Positions 47,342-60,932 of a stretch of 64,000 bases of DNA are shown here, one piece after another. The notes beneath the pieces were generated by a model that had not been told where the DNA came from, ran no database searches, and saw only the letters and a program-made list of their open reading frames with translations. Origin of the DNA: Periplaneta americana (Eukaryota > Arthropoda > Insecta > Blattodea > Blattidae); assembly GCF_040183065.1 (NCBI RefSeq), contig NC_091123.1, positions 5,398,501-5,462,500 of the forward strand, in the 5' to 3' direction. Position numbers and translations under genes: made by a program. Each line of letters starts with the position of its first letter. Position 1 is the stretch's first letter.

Positions 47342-48037
47342 TTACATATGATATTCTCTATCTAGGATTCTATCCTACACTCATCAGAAATCTTAATTCA
47401 CACCTCGATTGTTGCTCAAAATCGTTCATAAAATGGCATTCCATGGCATGAAAGCAATAAAATTACCATACCAACAATTAAGTCATTAACTAGTTTGTAT
47501 TTACAACTATGTTACGCCATAATATCACTATTAAAACAAAGAATTTCTAAAAGAAAATATTCTTTTAATCAATAACGCAATCTTACTTGTGAATATCAAA
47601 ATTAAACTTAAAAAAATGAAATGTAAAATTTAATCAACTGACCTGTTCAGATAGATGTGCCAGAATCATTTCTGAAATCTCTCTAGTTTTCTTACTCTCT
47701 GATAATTTAATAAATTAATTTCCATGCTCTCTTTTGTAACTTTCACAAGATTTCTGGGACTTGAACCCAATTCTGTTTTATAAGCTTTTCTACAATATCT
47801 GCTGGTAAACTGATTTTCATATTTAACAACAATGTCAATAAATTCAACAAACCAAACAATGACGTCACTAGTATATTGCAGGCTTTTGTTTCAGAATAAA
47901 TGAATAGAAATTTGCGCTTAGCTTATTCACCTGTTTCATCTTATTAATTCTGTCATAATGCTGTTGTACATACAAATAGCGTATGAAATTCGTTTATAAT
48001 GTTATAGTGATTACATTACTATAATCAAAACTTTATA
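47342..48037. other. No feature recognised
   Basis: AT-rich spacer. Confidence 0.5.
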
Positions 48038-48045
48038 GTACTATC

Positions 48046-48224
48046 ACAGTCTAGTATATACAGTCACGAAGCTTGAGTTTATGAGGTACTAGGAACAATA
48101 GACTGTGCAGATACTATTTCGTATTGTCTGTAATGAGGTGATAGTAGCGATCCTAGTGGTTAGCAACTATCTATGGATGCATATTTACTACGTATTAAGC
48201 TTCGTGACTCTATATACTAGATTG
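48046..48224 (+). mobile_element. hAT-type MITE, copy 1
   Basis: 179 bp flanked by an 8-bp TSD with one mismatch, GTACTATC (48038-48045) and GTACTATT (48225-48232). Inverted ends ACAGTCTAGTATATACAGTC and its partner run through 'CACGAAGCTT'. A second copy in the opposite orientation lies at 54291-54472. An 8-bp TSD fits hAT elements. Confidence 0.85.
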
Positions 48225-48232
48225 GTACTATT

Positions 48233-49803
48233 AAGATCCCCCCCCCCCCCCTCCCGTTTGACATGTTCCATATTATAGCTATGAAGCAATGTACGAATAC
48301 CATGGAATGTAAATAAATACAATATAATTCGTTAAAATTAGAACTTTCACGTATCCTGAATGTTAAATTCTATATATAAAAAATCTGCCCCATGAAACCT
48401 GTACTGTTACATGTGAAAGGAAAAACCAAATGGACGAACGAAGAAAATAAAATATAATATCAGGTAAGCCTATATGATTCATGAACATTGTTTTAGTAAT
48501 TGCTTTTAAATAAGATGGTTTTAAGTATGACCTCCTTTTATTAGGTAACAAAATAGCAGAGAATACATGCTCAAGAACAGCAGGTGGGTGATCTAGCATC
48601 AAGCATAATCGTTTGTTATATTTTTTTCAGATCTAATATTTACAAGACAAATAAAGCAACTTCAAGCTAAATTATACCGATGTTGAAATAATTATCGTTT
48701 CTCAAAACTAGTACTATTAAGCAGGCAATTTAAATGTTAATGAAGTAAACACTGTTCAGAAGAATTTTTATAATAAATCATGCATAAGGTGCCACAATAT
48801 TTTCACCTATTAAGGTTCGTAATTTTACAGGGGAATGATAGTACGCTGTATGGACATGAGAAATTAATATTCGCTAGAAAAAGTGTGTGTGGATAAAGAT
48901 ACAAGCTTTGCTGGTATAAGCCAATGGAAACAAAAAGCAGAATGTTAAATCGTCCAAATCCATCTATATCATAATTTGTTAAACAATCAGCAAGCTGTCC
49001 ATGCTAGTCTCTCTCTCTTATATCAGAGACTTATTTCACAAAAGCGATGTGGAATCTCTGAGTAGCATTTTCACGAAAACAAGAGCAAATGTGGCGTTAG
49101 TAGTTCAATTTGGATCTATCCATTGTTGAGAAAATGGTAAATGGTTCCTGCAAACACTAACACAATATTAATCATATCTCAACAATGAAAATCTGTCAGT
49201 TATTAAAATGTGCGCAGAAAAACAATCTTCCAACTACAAAATAAAATTCACTTCAAACTAAATTACTTTTATAATTTCAGAAAATGTTGACACAATCTAA
49301 ATTAATAAATAATATAGAACATTAGATATTTTGACACTACAACGCCACAAATAAAACATCGACAAATCTAAGTCAGTGGTTTTACAAAATATGTCTCCAG
49401 AGCCAATGGAGTTAGACATTATGCAATTATGTACTGTAATAAATCTAAAAATTAGTTTCTTACACTTTTTATCATAAGACAGAATAAAAGATTATGCTCA
49501 AGTACTACATAAGTTTTCATATCTTAAAAAATATTACAAAAATACCACGAAAATTCATAATTTAGTTTCATTTTCACAACACATTATTATAAACTATCCA
49601 ATGTAGTAACAATTTTATCAAATTGTGTTAATAATTCGAGATTATCATTATGATTTTATCAAGTCAAAAATTTGTTAACAGTCGTCATTAGTGGCCTAAT
49701 TTTCATCGAGCTTGCTACTTCGAATCTGGATAAGGGCAGTGGATGTTTTTTTGAGAGAATGAATTTGATAGTCCTATGTCATACTGTCATTTTAATTTTA
49801 ATG

Positions 49804-49839
<36 letters not shown>

Positions 49840-50317
49840 CGGATTTTGAGTGGAAAATTATAATTTTGTTCCCAATTTATTCTTTGATTTTTCCTGTTTA
49901 AAATGGTGTATCACATATGATTATACTAAAATTATATTCATGTTAACTTTTATTTTTTCTGGAGAATGGGCATATTATATGTAGGCCTGTAGCGTTCTTT
50001 TTTCGTCAGTTTAGTTTTTCATAAAAGGAATCTTTCCTCAGTTGCTATTTAATGTAAAAAGCTGAAATTTTCAGAAATAGTTTATTTGGATGTTTTACAT
50101 GTACTAAAACAATGTCTTTGAAATGGGTTACAAAATGTAATGAACTAAAAATCGTGGAAAAAAATATACGAAGGGGGGGGGGGGAAATTCTCGGTAAGGA
50201 AATAAATTACAGAAAAACTGTTTCAACATGAAGTCAAGTTGTGTGTTCATGAGCTGTAAAAAAAAAAATCAGCTGTCTAGCTTCAACAGCCTTCGAGAAA
50301 AGTTCCTTATGTAAGAC
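48233..50317. other. No gene recognised; homopolymer runs
   Basis: C run at about 48238-48251, T run of about 29 bases near 49804-49832, G run near 50175-50185. Otherwise AT-rich with short, unfamiliar frames. Confidence 0.5.
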
Positions 50318-50327
50318 ATGTAACATT

Positions 50328-51216
50328 AAATAATTGATTAAATGGCGATCTTACTCGTGTTAATTATGTAAGCATGTGCGGGTTACAGCTGTTTCAGTGC
50401 TACTTCACACCATCCTCAGAGCCTTCTGTGTCTTGGCGTCATCTCAATTTCGCTGCCTGTTGTGTGGGTGTGTTCGTGTGATGAAGAGTCGAGTCAAATA
50501 GTGTGTGTGTGTTCTGAAATTGATCTGTGTGTTGAGAATTTGATCAGGGTGTGTTTTAGTGTGTCTGTATATTTCATATTGTTCTAGTGTGTTGAGTTTT
50601 TGGTTTTCGGGTTGTATGTGTAGGATTTCCATGTCTGTATTTATGTTATTGTATGTGTGGTTAGCATTAGTTATGTGTTCGGCATATGTAGATGTATTGT
50701 GTCCTCTGGTTATTGCTTTAATGTGTTCTTTGTATCGAGTTTGGAATGATCTGCCTGTCTGTCCAATGTAGAAACTGTCGCAACTATTGCATGCGAGTTT
50801 GTATATGCCTGTGTGGTTGTATTTGTTTGTGTGTTGAGATGTCTTTGTAGTGTGTTTTCTGTTCTGTATGCTATGTTGTATTTCTGTTTTCTGAATGAGG
50901 ATGTGATCAACACACTAGAACAATATGAAATATACAGACACACTAAAACACACCCTAATCAAATACTAAACACACCGATCAATTTCAGAACACACACACT
51001 ATTCGACACGACTCTTCATCACACGAACGCACCCACACAACAGGCAGTGAAGTTGAGATGACGCCGAGACACAGAAGGCTCTGAGGATGGTGTGAAGTAG
51101 CACCGAAACAGCTGTAAGCCGCACATGCTTACATAATTAACACGAGTAAGATCGCCATTTAATCAATTATTTACATTCAAGTGTTAAAAGTAGTGTACGA
51201 AAGATTCAACATGGAT
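50328..51216. mobile_element. Penelope-like element, back-to-back inverted copy (locus 3, divergent subfamily)
   Basis: Flanked by a 10-bp direct repeat with one mismatch, ATGTAACATT at 50318-50327 and ATGTGACATT at 51217-51226. The left arm (to about 50905) is minus-strand and the right arm plus-strand. Minus-strand coding pieces include 'MEILHIQPENQKLNTLEQY', a decayed 'FYIGQTGRSFQTRYKEHIK'-like region and 'YNIAYRTENTLQRHLNTQ'. The outer ends differ from loci 1, 2 and 4 (AAATAATTGATTAAATGGCG). The right end carries about 46 extra bases including 'AAGTGTTAAAAGTAGTGTA', which resembles the tail of locus 1. Confidence 0.85.
51077..51120 (+). ncRNA. Hammerhead-ribozyme-like motif, right end of locus 3
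   Basis: GGCT (51077-51080), CTGAGGATG, stem II GGTG/CACC with an 8-base loop, GAAAC (51105-51109), palindromic ACAGCTGT, then A and AGCC (51117-51120). GGCT and AGCC pair perfectly as stem I. Predicted cleavage after 51116 (GUA). The left arm holds the same motif on the minus strand (about 50388-50427) with changes in stem I and in the CGAAAC box. Confidence 0.55.
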
Positions 51217-51226
51217 ATGTGACATT

Positions 51227-51883
51227 TTCAAGATAGGCAATTACGTATCTCCTTAAGAATCCACTGCGCTGATCCAGGCTTTGACCCACGATACTTGGGT
51301 CAAGAGGCCAATATAGTTAGCTACCAGACCACTTAGAACGACTGTCTGATGTCTTTATGTCAAATTTCAGGCAAGTTAAATTTTTTGGCATGTTTAAGGA
51401 CCACTGACTCAGTTGTCAAACATCAGAAACACTCCTGTGACCCATAAGATCCAGACTATTCAACTTACACGAAGACATCTTATGACACTTCACCGTCCAG
51501 TAGACGTTGCTGCTCTAAGAAAAAGACACAATGAAAATGCTAAGCCAGAGTTGCACACTAATGTGTACTGGGCATTAAGTGGAAAGCCAAGCCAGATAGT
51601 TACCGTGGTCGCGCCCTGCAGAGCTGCTACACATGGCTAATGTAAACCTTTCTCTTTATGTAGAGGCTGTTGCCACGCGCGGGGGAAGTGATTGCAGTCT
51701 CGTTGCTGAAACAAACCAGGAGCACTCCATTCACACCCTCACAACACCAGCACAGTGCCATCTGGGATAAGCACTGCTTTTAGTCACCCATGTAATGTGT
51801 GCCTACCAAGTCCTCCAGTGTTTTAAAGTGCGTCGCTCTACATAACTAGACCTGCGGGCCATATTTTGACATCTACTGACATA
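51227..51883. other. Spacer with one tRNA-like stretch
   Basis: 51265-51345 on the minus strand has 'AGTGGTCTGGTAGCTAAC' and 'GTGGGTCAAAGCCTGG', weak Pol III boxes of a decayed SINE. The rest (including a GC-richer part near 51480-51780) is unassigned. Confidence 0.4.
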
Positions 51884-52074
51884 TACTGCGTGTTCAGTTC
51901 AAAGTGTGTCGTGGCTCGCTGTATGTAGTCATGTGGCTAGCCGATGAGCCTAGAGCAGTTTCTGAAACTTTTTTGAAGTGGGGACCACTTTTTAAAGTCA
52001 GAACAGTTCCGCAGACCACCTTACTGTTGTTCCCTTCGAAAGCAAATTTATCATTTTCGTAGCATATTAAATAC

Positions 52075-52398
52075 TTAGATGGTCGAAATACAACAGTGTT
52101 CATAAGTTAAGATTTAAAATAATGGAGATAATTATTACAGTTGTCTGAACACTATTTATTGATAAAATAATAAAATAAATAAAATTGGTTAGAAACCATA
52201 CATGTTCCGGGGCTGTGCTCCCAGTTTTAAGATACGACACGCGGTAGAACATCTACATCGTAGTCGTGGTACAACCACTGATGATGGGGGAGCACAGCCC
52301 CCGAAACATGTATGGTTTCTAACCAATTTTATTTATTTTATTATTTTATCAATAAATAGTGTTCAGACAACTGTAATAATTATCTCCATTATTTTAAA
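52075..52398. mobile_element. Penelope-type inverted repeat with hammerhead motif (locus 5)
   Basis: Arms from 52112 and to 52399 are inverted copies of about 108 bp with few differences (outer ends ATTTAAAATAATGGAGATAA). Imperfect direct repeats, TTCGTAGCATATTAAATAC (52056-52074) and a near copy with one extra base at 52399-52418, suggest a TSD. That leaves about 37 extra bases on the left side only (52075-52111), the same asymmetry as the Penelope-like loci. No protein remains, so the assignment rests on architecture and the ribozyme motif. Confidence 0.6.
52273..52317 (+). ncRNA. Hammerhead-ribozyme-like motif with paired stems I and II
   Basis: Layout: AACCA (52273-52277), CTGATGA (52278-52284), T, GGGGG (52286-52290), loop AGCACAG, CCCCC (52298-52302), GAAAC (52303-52307), AT, GTA (52310-52312), TGGTT (52313-52317). 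Stem I (AACCA/TGGTT) and stem II (GGGGG/CCCCC) are perfect. Stem III is the very short ACATGT palindrome. Predicted cleavage after 52312. This is a type I layout; with so short a stem III, dimeric folding may be needed. An extra base after the CTGATGA box departs from the consensus. Confidence 0.6.
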
Positions 52399-53343
52399 TT
52401 CGTAGCACATTTTAATACCAATAGGCCTATACTTATATTATAAAATTGAATTAAGGTTCGGTACTTTGGTCCTCTGTTGTGAATTCGGGTGGTCCCTGGC
52501 TGGGTTACAGGCGTGGCGCCAGATGTGCAGGGAAAGGATGTCGAGAAACACCACGTATATAGTGCTTTTAAATCCCTCTTTTGTTGCTGAGAGTAGAGTG
52601 GGAAGTCGATAGACGGGTATGCAGTACTGGGAGACAAAATGAAATTCGCTTGCCATGTGTCATTTCCAAACTCTGAGATTTTAAGCTATAGTGTGATACG
52701 CAATTCGTTTGAATTTTATTTTTTCTTCTGTCTTCTTTGAAGGACCACAAGGACAGACCTCGAGGACCACAGGTGGTCCGTGGACCATAGTTTGAGAAAC
52801 GCTGGCCTAGAGAATTCAATCTTCCTACACTTCCGCAAAGGTATATTACCTATGTGCCAGAGAAGTTGCCTGGCAAGTACGGCGTTCATTCTGGAGAGTA
52901 CTTACTGATATGTACAGTAATGCCGGTACAGGAATGTGAACTGTTTGGAAACACGTACTGAGGTGAGTTTTTTCTTACTGTCGGGATATGGGGAGAGGGT
53001 TAAGACGATTACTTACGTATTTGTTGACATTAACTTCGACGGTCAACATGGACATGGAGCATTTGATTTGTGTTGTGGAATATTGCCGTATGCAACCGAT
53101 GATAACAAATACCCTGCGTACGACTTGCCCGCGCAAAACGCAGTTCGAAAGAGGTTATGGTAGCACACAGACCACACAGACCGCCATCTGTTGCTACGAC
53201 GTTCAAGTTATACCGTACACGTTCTCAAGTTCAGATTGAACGCCTTGATTAATAGGCAACTTCTCAGACATAAAAGTTGAAACTTTCAAATCGCTGACTC
53301 ACAACAGTGACGTCATGGCACACTTTGAAATGAACACCCAGTA

Positions 53344-54282
53344 GATGTTATTACAAGGAACCTCTATTCACCATTTTTATCGGGAGATCTGAAAAACTAT
53401 AGTTACGGAGAAAATACTAGAGAGTAGTCTACATAACATAGTATACAGGCAATTGCGACATTTCGAGCAATGTCACAATTGACTAGAATCTATCAGTACA
53501 CTTAAGTTTTTCTGTAATCTGCGGAGCTGTTGAAGTTTAATAGTATAGTCTTCAATTTTTTTTATTGCCTTAATAGATTCATTTATTTCCTATTCATTGA
53601 ATTACAGTGCACTTTCTTTTGGTTTGATTATATTAAGGTTATGGATTTGTATCAATTATGGCAAGATATATTTTTGTCATAATTATTAAAATAAATACAC
53701 TCTTTCCAACAAGAACTTTTTAAACTTTTGACTTTTAGGATTAAGAAAACAGTAATGCCTTAGATTCAATGAGAATTACGTAATTGTTGGAGTTTTATGA
53801 GGAAGTTCAGTTAGACCAGTCCATAATACTACAATCTCACCATCGAAATTATTGTATATTTCCATCTGATTTGAGAATCAGAATATCTCACAGATGACAC
53901 AGAATCAGATCCATGTTTTCTTTTCTATTGGTTATTTAATGTAACAACACTGTACAGACTGCATTGTTATTTATTGGGGTGAACTGGTGATAAACGTGGG
54001 TATTTTAACGAGATGAGACCAAAGATTAGCAATGAGATTATCTGACAATTAAAAAATTTAAAAGCTTATGTTTCAAAAACATAAGAAAGAAGTTTAATCA
54101 TATTCATATTGTAATTATATTTTATTGTACTTTTGGTAGACTAAGAATGTTTATCTGCTTTTTGAAAGCAGATTAATTCCTTCTTATTTTTATTTCATTT
54201 CGTACCTAGGTTCTCATAAATCTCTGCCTCTCAAGACGTGCATGAAAAATTACAATAATGAATGGATGAACGTTTATATAAC
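53344..54282. other. No gene recognised
   Basis: AT-rich DNA without supported features. Confidence 0.5.
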
Positions 54283-54290
54283 GTATTATC

Positions 54291-54472
54291 ACAGTCTAGT
54301 ATATACAGTCACGAAGCTCAATATGTAATAAATATGCATCCATAGATAGTTGCTAACCACTAGGAACGCTACTATTGCCTCATTACAGACAATGAGAAAT
54401 AGTACCTGCACAGTCTATTGTTTCTAGCAACTCCATCAACTCAAGCTTCGTGACTGTATATACTAGACTGTA
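54291..54472 (-). mobile_element. hAT-type MITE, copy 2 (opposite orientation)
   Basis: A perfect 8-bp TSD, GTATTATC, lies at 54283-54290 and 54473-54480. Both ends match copy 1 (ACAGTCTAGTATATACAGTC and its inverse). The interior, read on the minus strand, follows copy 1 ('GTTAGCAACTATCTATGG'). Confidence 0.9.
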
Positions 54473-54480
54473 GTATTATC

Positions 54481-54705
54481 TAGAACAATATTCATTACTG
54501 TATAAAGTAAGCTACAATTACGAAACAAGTTCGAGTGAATTTAAGCATTTTTAATCTTGAAAATAGTAGATAATTAATAAAAACAATTATTCCTCAATTT
54601 AGAATTTACTTTATGATTTTAGAACATTTTATAAGATTTTAAACTTTCATTCACTGGGGCACAAAGGAGAATATGAGTTCATCTACCATGTATAGTTGTT
54701 CATTT

Positions 54706-54752
<47 letters not shown>

Positions 54753-56890
54753 AATATAAGGAATATACACAATTATTGTAGCAAATTTATAAAGGTATAA
54801 TATACCGGTATACGGAATGTATTTCTTTTAATAAGGACAAGTTTAATCTCCTAGTGAAAATGGTAGATGTTGAGGACCACAGAAAAAATTATACACGAAA
54901 ATTATTTAAAAAAATCGAAAGATTGAAAATTTTATAATAAGTATTATATTATTTTAAATCCTAATGTTTTAATTAGATATACATTTTAATTGTTATATAT
55001 ATTTCTCATCGTTATAATAATATGTATTGTATCTGAATTATTTTTTTTACAGGCACGATTTAAAATGTTCAGTTTTAATTATAAGTTTATCACGTTTTTT
55101 TTTTTCCCCAAAATTTATACACCACTTACTGATCTTCGAACATTAAGAAATTTCTGTTTTCTAGAATTCAGGATCCTTGTGGTCTGCCAATGTTATTGGT
55201 CTGATCTTTAAATTTAGTTGAATGTTTTAATAGATAATTTTAAATTACTCTACAGTAGCAGTAAAAAACATAAAACTAATCTCTTCACATCAGTAACTTT
55301 CACGTATTTTGAAATGATATCACTAGTGTAAAGAGCAGCTGAAAACAGGCCGGAATGAGAGCTTTCATGCATTTTGCATAAGGAGGAGGGAAATAACTTT
55401 TTTTAAAGTAAAACACGTGAAATTTCTCGTTTGAACGTATTTTCAATTGCTCTTTAAACTTCCACATGCAAATTACGGTTTTTATAGCGTGATTCTACAT
55501 TCTTGGCTGCTACTGCATTTTTAGCATGAGAATTAATTTTAACGCGTAATATTTTTGTTGCAATTTCACAACACTAAATACAGTACGGGTTATCAATAAG
55601 AATCACTTCTTCCACACAATGGAGTACAACATAAAGAAGCACATGTATATCCATGTCAAACAATAACTACAATGTACATAAATTCGAAGTATGTGAAAGT
55701 GAAAGCATCTACAACTTCATTCCACAGATACATATTAACCTTACAATACAGAATCTGTATTATACTTTGCTGTGCTAAACATTACTTCAAACTAAGTGAA
55801 ATACATTTAATAAATTCCCATACTTAAATGTTTGTTAATTGCAAATTTATATAAAACAAGAAAGATAATATGCTGAGCTCTGATACGGTAAGACTTCGAA
55901 GTAGCTTTTGGAATAAATAAGAGTTTCAAATTGTTAGAGTTGAAATTTTATTTTTCAATCAAATTTTTTATTGAAATTGCTTTGCTTGAGTTTAAGGTCT
56001 CCGGTTATAGTGATATTCAGAAGTCGGGTTACTTTTGAAATTGGTGAAACTTAAAATTTACATAAAAAGACAGTTTCTTCACAGGAGAATGGAGTTTAAC
56101 CTCACGATATTTTGTTTTCAATAAATGTTTGATTTCCGCTGCCATAGCAACATTTTTTCGCATGTAACAAATGACAGCTACTCAAGCTATTATTGTGTGG
56201 ACTATTTCGTGTCCACCCACCAAATGCTAATTAATTGAAATAACAGTTTTGTTCTTGCAAAGGTTAATGTAGTCTGAGTTTGTGTTTATTATGCACACAA
56301 TAAGGAATTTTCTAATACTGTGAGATTTGTAACTCTAGATGGTTTGAAGTGTAAACCCTATAATGTCTCAATTTCGAAAATCTGTAAAAATATCCAGAAC
56401 AAAATATTTTTAAGTAATATGGCGACCGAACTAATTTTCAGCAACTATTACAAGAATTACTGCCAAGGTAATTGTCAATAAGTTCATGTCGAAATCCCCC
56501 CCTCAAACTGCGCATATTGTTTACATTTCCACAGCAGATATACAAATATAAAAAAAAAAAATAGCTGCTCACATGAATTATTATAAGGTTGTGAAATTAT
56601 GAAGACTGAATGAAAGGTCAATGTAGAGTATCCACCGCCCATTGAACGAATATTTCACACTTTTATCACTGGCAATGCTGCGCTAAAAACCAATTTTCGG
56701 CAATCTAATGTAAAAGACTGCCTACAAATATTTGAAAAGTTTCAGGGAAAATACACAAATTCAATCTCCTAACACGATTTTTTTGTTTTTAGATTAAATA
56801 ATTTGCTGGGAGATATCGTTAGATATAGGCCACTCTTACACTAAACCTGGAGTAATTTAAGCTTATTAATCAGATATGATTCTACTTACT
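54481..56890. other. No gene recognised; (ATT)n at 54707-54750
   Basis: An ATT microsatellite, then AT-rich DNA with short frames of no known family. Confidence 0.5.
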
Positions 56891-56894
56891 GTTT

Positions 56895-57420
56895 TTTAAT
56901 ATGCTCATATGTATGTAATTTCTATTTTATACATATTTCATTGTTATTTTCCATCCAAAGATCATTAAGAACGCTGAATATTACTTAATATCTCCTATCT
57001 TTCTTCAAATAGTGTTTATATGCCATGTTAATTTTCATTTGTTTTCATAAGTTAACAATGATGCACATTGGGAGCAACATATAAGAAATTATTTCCCTAC
57101 ACAATCCACGTTATATTCACGTTGTTTTGAAATGATTAATCGAAGATGGTTTGCTTATTGTTTATTACACGCACATTTGTATGTAATTTCTATTCCATAC
57201 GTTTTTTGTTTCTATCCCAAGATCATTAAGAATGGTGAATATTATTCATGCTTGTTTCCTGTATTTCTTAAAATAATGTTATGTGGCATGTTAGTTTTTA
57301 TTTGTCGTTATTTACGTAAAAGTGATGCGCCAAAAAATAAAAAAATAATAATAATTTCGTACTCACTCCACATCTTATATTCACATTTGTTTTTCAGTGA
57401 TTTATTAAAGAATGTACAGG
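56895..57420 (+). repeat. Diverged tandem duplication, ~280-bp period
   Basis: Two units (about 56905-57130 and 57180-57415) share in order 'TGTATGTAATTTCTATT', 'AAGATCATTAAGAA', 'GAATATTA', 'ATG(C/G)CATGTTA' and 'TTATATTCAC'. Substitutions and gaps are many, so it is old. Confidence 0.65.
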
Positions 57421-59094
57421 TATTTAAAAAACTAATAATTTAGAAACATGTTACATAAATCATCCTTGTGCCAAAAGACAATGCTCCCTGGACCAAATTT
57501 ATCGTATTTTGCAGTGGTCGTCAGTACTCACTCAAATGGGTAATAATGTAATATAATTATGTTGTACGTATAATGATCTATTATTCAATTGATAGGATAT
57601 TTTATGAGGTTGTCATGACTCAGATATCTATTGTCAATTGCTTCTATTTGTCAGTAGGCCTTGACTGACGAGTATATAAGGACTGGCGCTCTTAGAGGTG
57701 GAAGTCGGGGTTTGGGATGGCCCACAAGCAACAAGTTATACTAAATATGTATAGGATTAGTGTAAAACTGGCCTATGTCTCCTATAGTGGGCGGGACATA
57801 AGTAACATTCACTAAAAGAATGTAAGTAACCCCAGACTTCAGCAGATAAGATAGGCTCGCTCAACTAGTGAAGTTTGTTGAGCACATGTCACGTGAATCA
57901 CTGAGGATGACAATTTCACTCCTTCCTCCAAGTACGCGTCGTCATTTCTTAATGCAATATTCTAAGTTAGGTTTTCACACCCTTGTGGTTTGTATGGACA
58001 GCTATTTTTTTTCTCCATATTTCTGTACCTGCTCTGCATATCACAGTGCTTATAGATTGAGTTGAGTTTCGACATCAACTCGTCCACAGTTCCCTAGTGA
58101 GAAACAATTCTGAGAATTGCTTCATAAGCCAACATTTTCGTAACACCTGTCCTTCATAATTACTAGATAACAATTGTTTATTTCGCAGGATTCTCTCGTG
58201 AGTGCTGTATAAATTCTGGAAGAGACCCTTAGATAATGATTCAAGAACAGAATGACGGTCATATTAAGCACTTTTTATATGAATGAACTCCATTCTTTTG
58301 TAATTAAACTGTATTTCAATAATTGTTGTGCAAACTTTATTTTTACCAATTTTTTAGAGACTTCCTTACTTTTGAATAATTACATTCATCCTGATATTAG
58401 TATATTTGATTAAATATGAAAAATTTTATATCAATTTCTTAATCTTGGAAGATTAAAGATGTACATATTTTTAAATATGCAAGCACCACGGATATACATG
58501 TAAAGTCACAACAAAAACCACACATTTCACAAGTTCCAAACGACACAACATTTTGAATGCAAGCACACAGTTCAGTGAAGGAACGATACACACATCAAAG
58601 CAACAGATGGAAATATTTCCTCTCCCATTCGTCCTCTATGCTCTATTTCATTGTAGCCATTTTTTTCTGCGAAGACAATTATATATTTGTTTTCTATTTG
58701 ATCTACCTTCAGTTAAAGATATCGCATCAAACTAAGAGTGTGGGAAAAGACTATATTTTATTCGAGAAACAGAAGTAGAATCATTTACGACTGATTTAAG
58801 AAACATTAAACAGAATCTTCTATGTATCAATGTCTATCAAAGATCAATGTGGACAATATTACTACACCCATGTACAGAAATGGAATAGCCTGTTTGCATT
58901 CAAACATAGTTATGCACCGAATCTGTAATAATCCTCACACGCCCTTCTCTGTGCTAATTTCAGTACTGTGAATTTTTAAAGCAATGAAGAAGAAGTCTGA
59001 AGTCTGTACAAGAAAGCATGTAATAATTCAACTGTGTTTTCGTTCACATTATACGTTTCATAAGTTCCGAATTTTCTATATGACCTCTTAGATA
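57421..59094. other. No gene recognised
   Basis: Mostly AT-rich. A short inverted match near 57703 and 57833 (GAAGTCGGGGTT against AACCCCAGACTTC) could mark the ends of a small element of about 140 bp, but no TSD was found. Confidence 0.4.
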
Positions 59095-59160
59095 ATTATG
59101 ACCAGGGAACGGATTTATATGGACTAAAAATATATGAAATATGTAAATATATATGTAGTT

Positions 59161-59220
59161 ATTTTTACCAAAATATGGAATTAAATATGGATTTTTACCA
59201 AAATATGGAATTAAATATGG
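59161..59220 (+). repeat. Subterminal tandem repeat of the hAT element
   Basis: Two identical 30-bp units start ATTTTTACCAAAATATGG. The AATATGGA core recurs at the other end (61098-61200). Likely transposase-binding sites, by analogy with subterminal repeats in other hAT elements. Confidence 0.8.
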
Positions 59221-59339
59221 ACTTAAAATTATAAAAAAATGACTATGTACGTTAAATATTGGTACATTTTAATCAAACTAAACAAAAAATATAATGGACG
59301 TACCTTATCTTCCAATGTAGTTTCAACAAAACACAATTT

Positions 59340-60932
<1,593 letters not shown>

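Larger units (their letters stand above)
51956..52804. mobile_element. hAT-like non-autonomous element nested in the mariner-like one
   Basis: A perfect 8-bp TSD, GCCTAGAG, lies at 51948-51955 and 52805-52812. Ends are CAGTTTCTGAAAC on the left and CAGCGTTTCTCAAAC read from the right, both followed within about 15 bp by GGACCAC. CAG-start ends and 8-bp TSDs are the hAT signature. No transposase is present. A Penelope-type inverted repeat sits inside at 52075-52398. Confidence 0.87.
51886..53341. mobile_element. Mariner-like non-autonomous element hosting nested insertions
   Basis: TA lies at 51884-51885 and 53342-53343. The left end CTGCGTGTTCAGTTCAAAG is inverted on the right (CTGGGTGTTCATTTCAAAG), and the match continues to GTGTG(T/C)C(G/A)TG. 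Its left part is only 70 bp because a hAT-like element inserted at 51956. The remaining 530 bp on the right has no recognisable transposase. Confidence 0.8.

Noticed and set aside
50444..51061. Cysteine- and valine-rich secreted proteins suggested by the GT-rich strand
   Set aside because: They are antisense readings of the GIY-YIG coding strand, whose Thr/Asn/His-rich frame is the conserved one.
57703..57845. Small transposon bounded by GAAGTCGGGGTT and its inverse
   Set aside because: Only about 12 bp of inverted match, no TSD, no second copy in the window.
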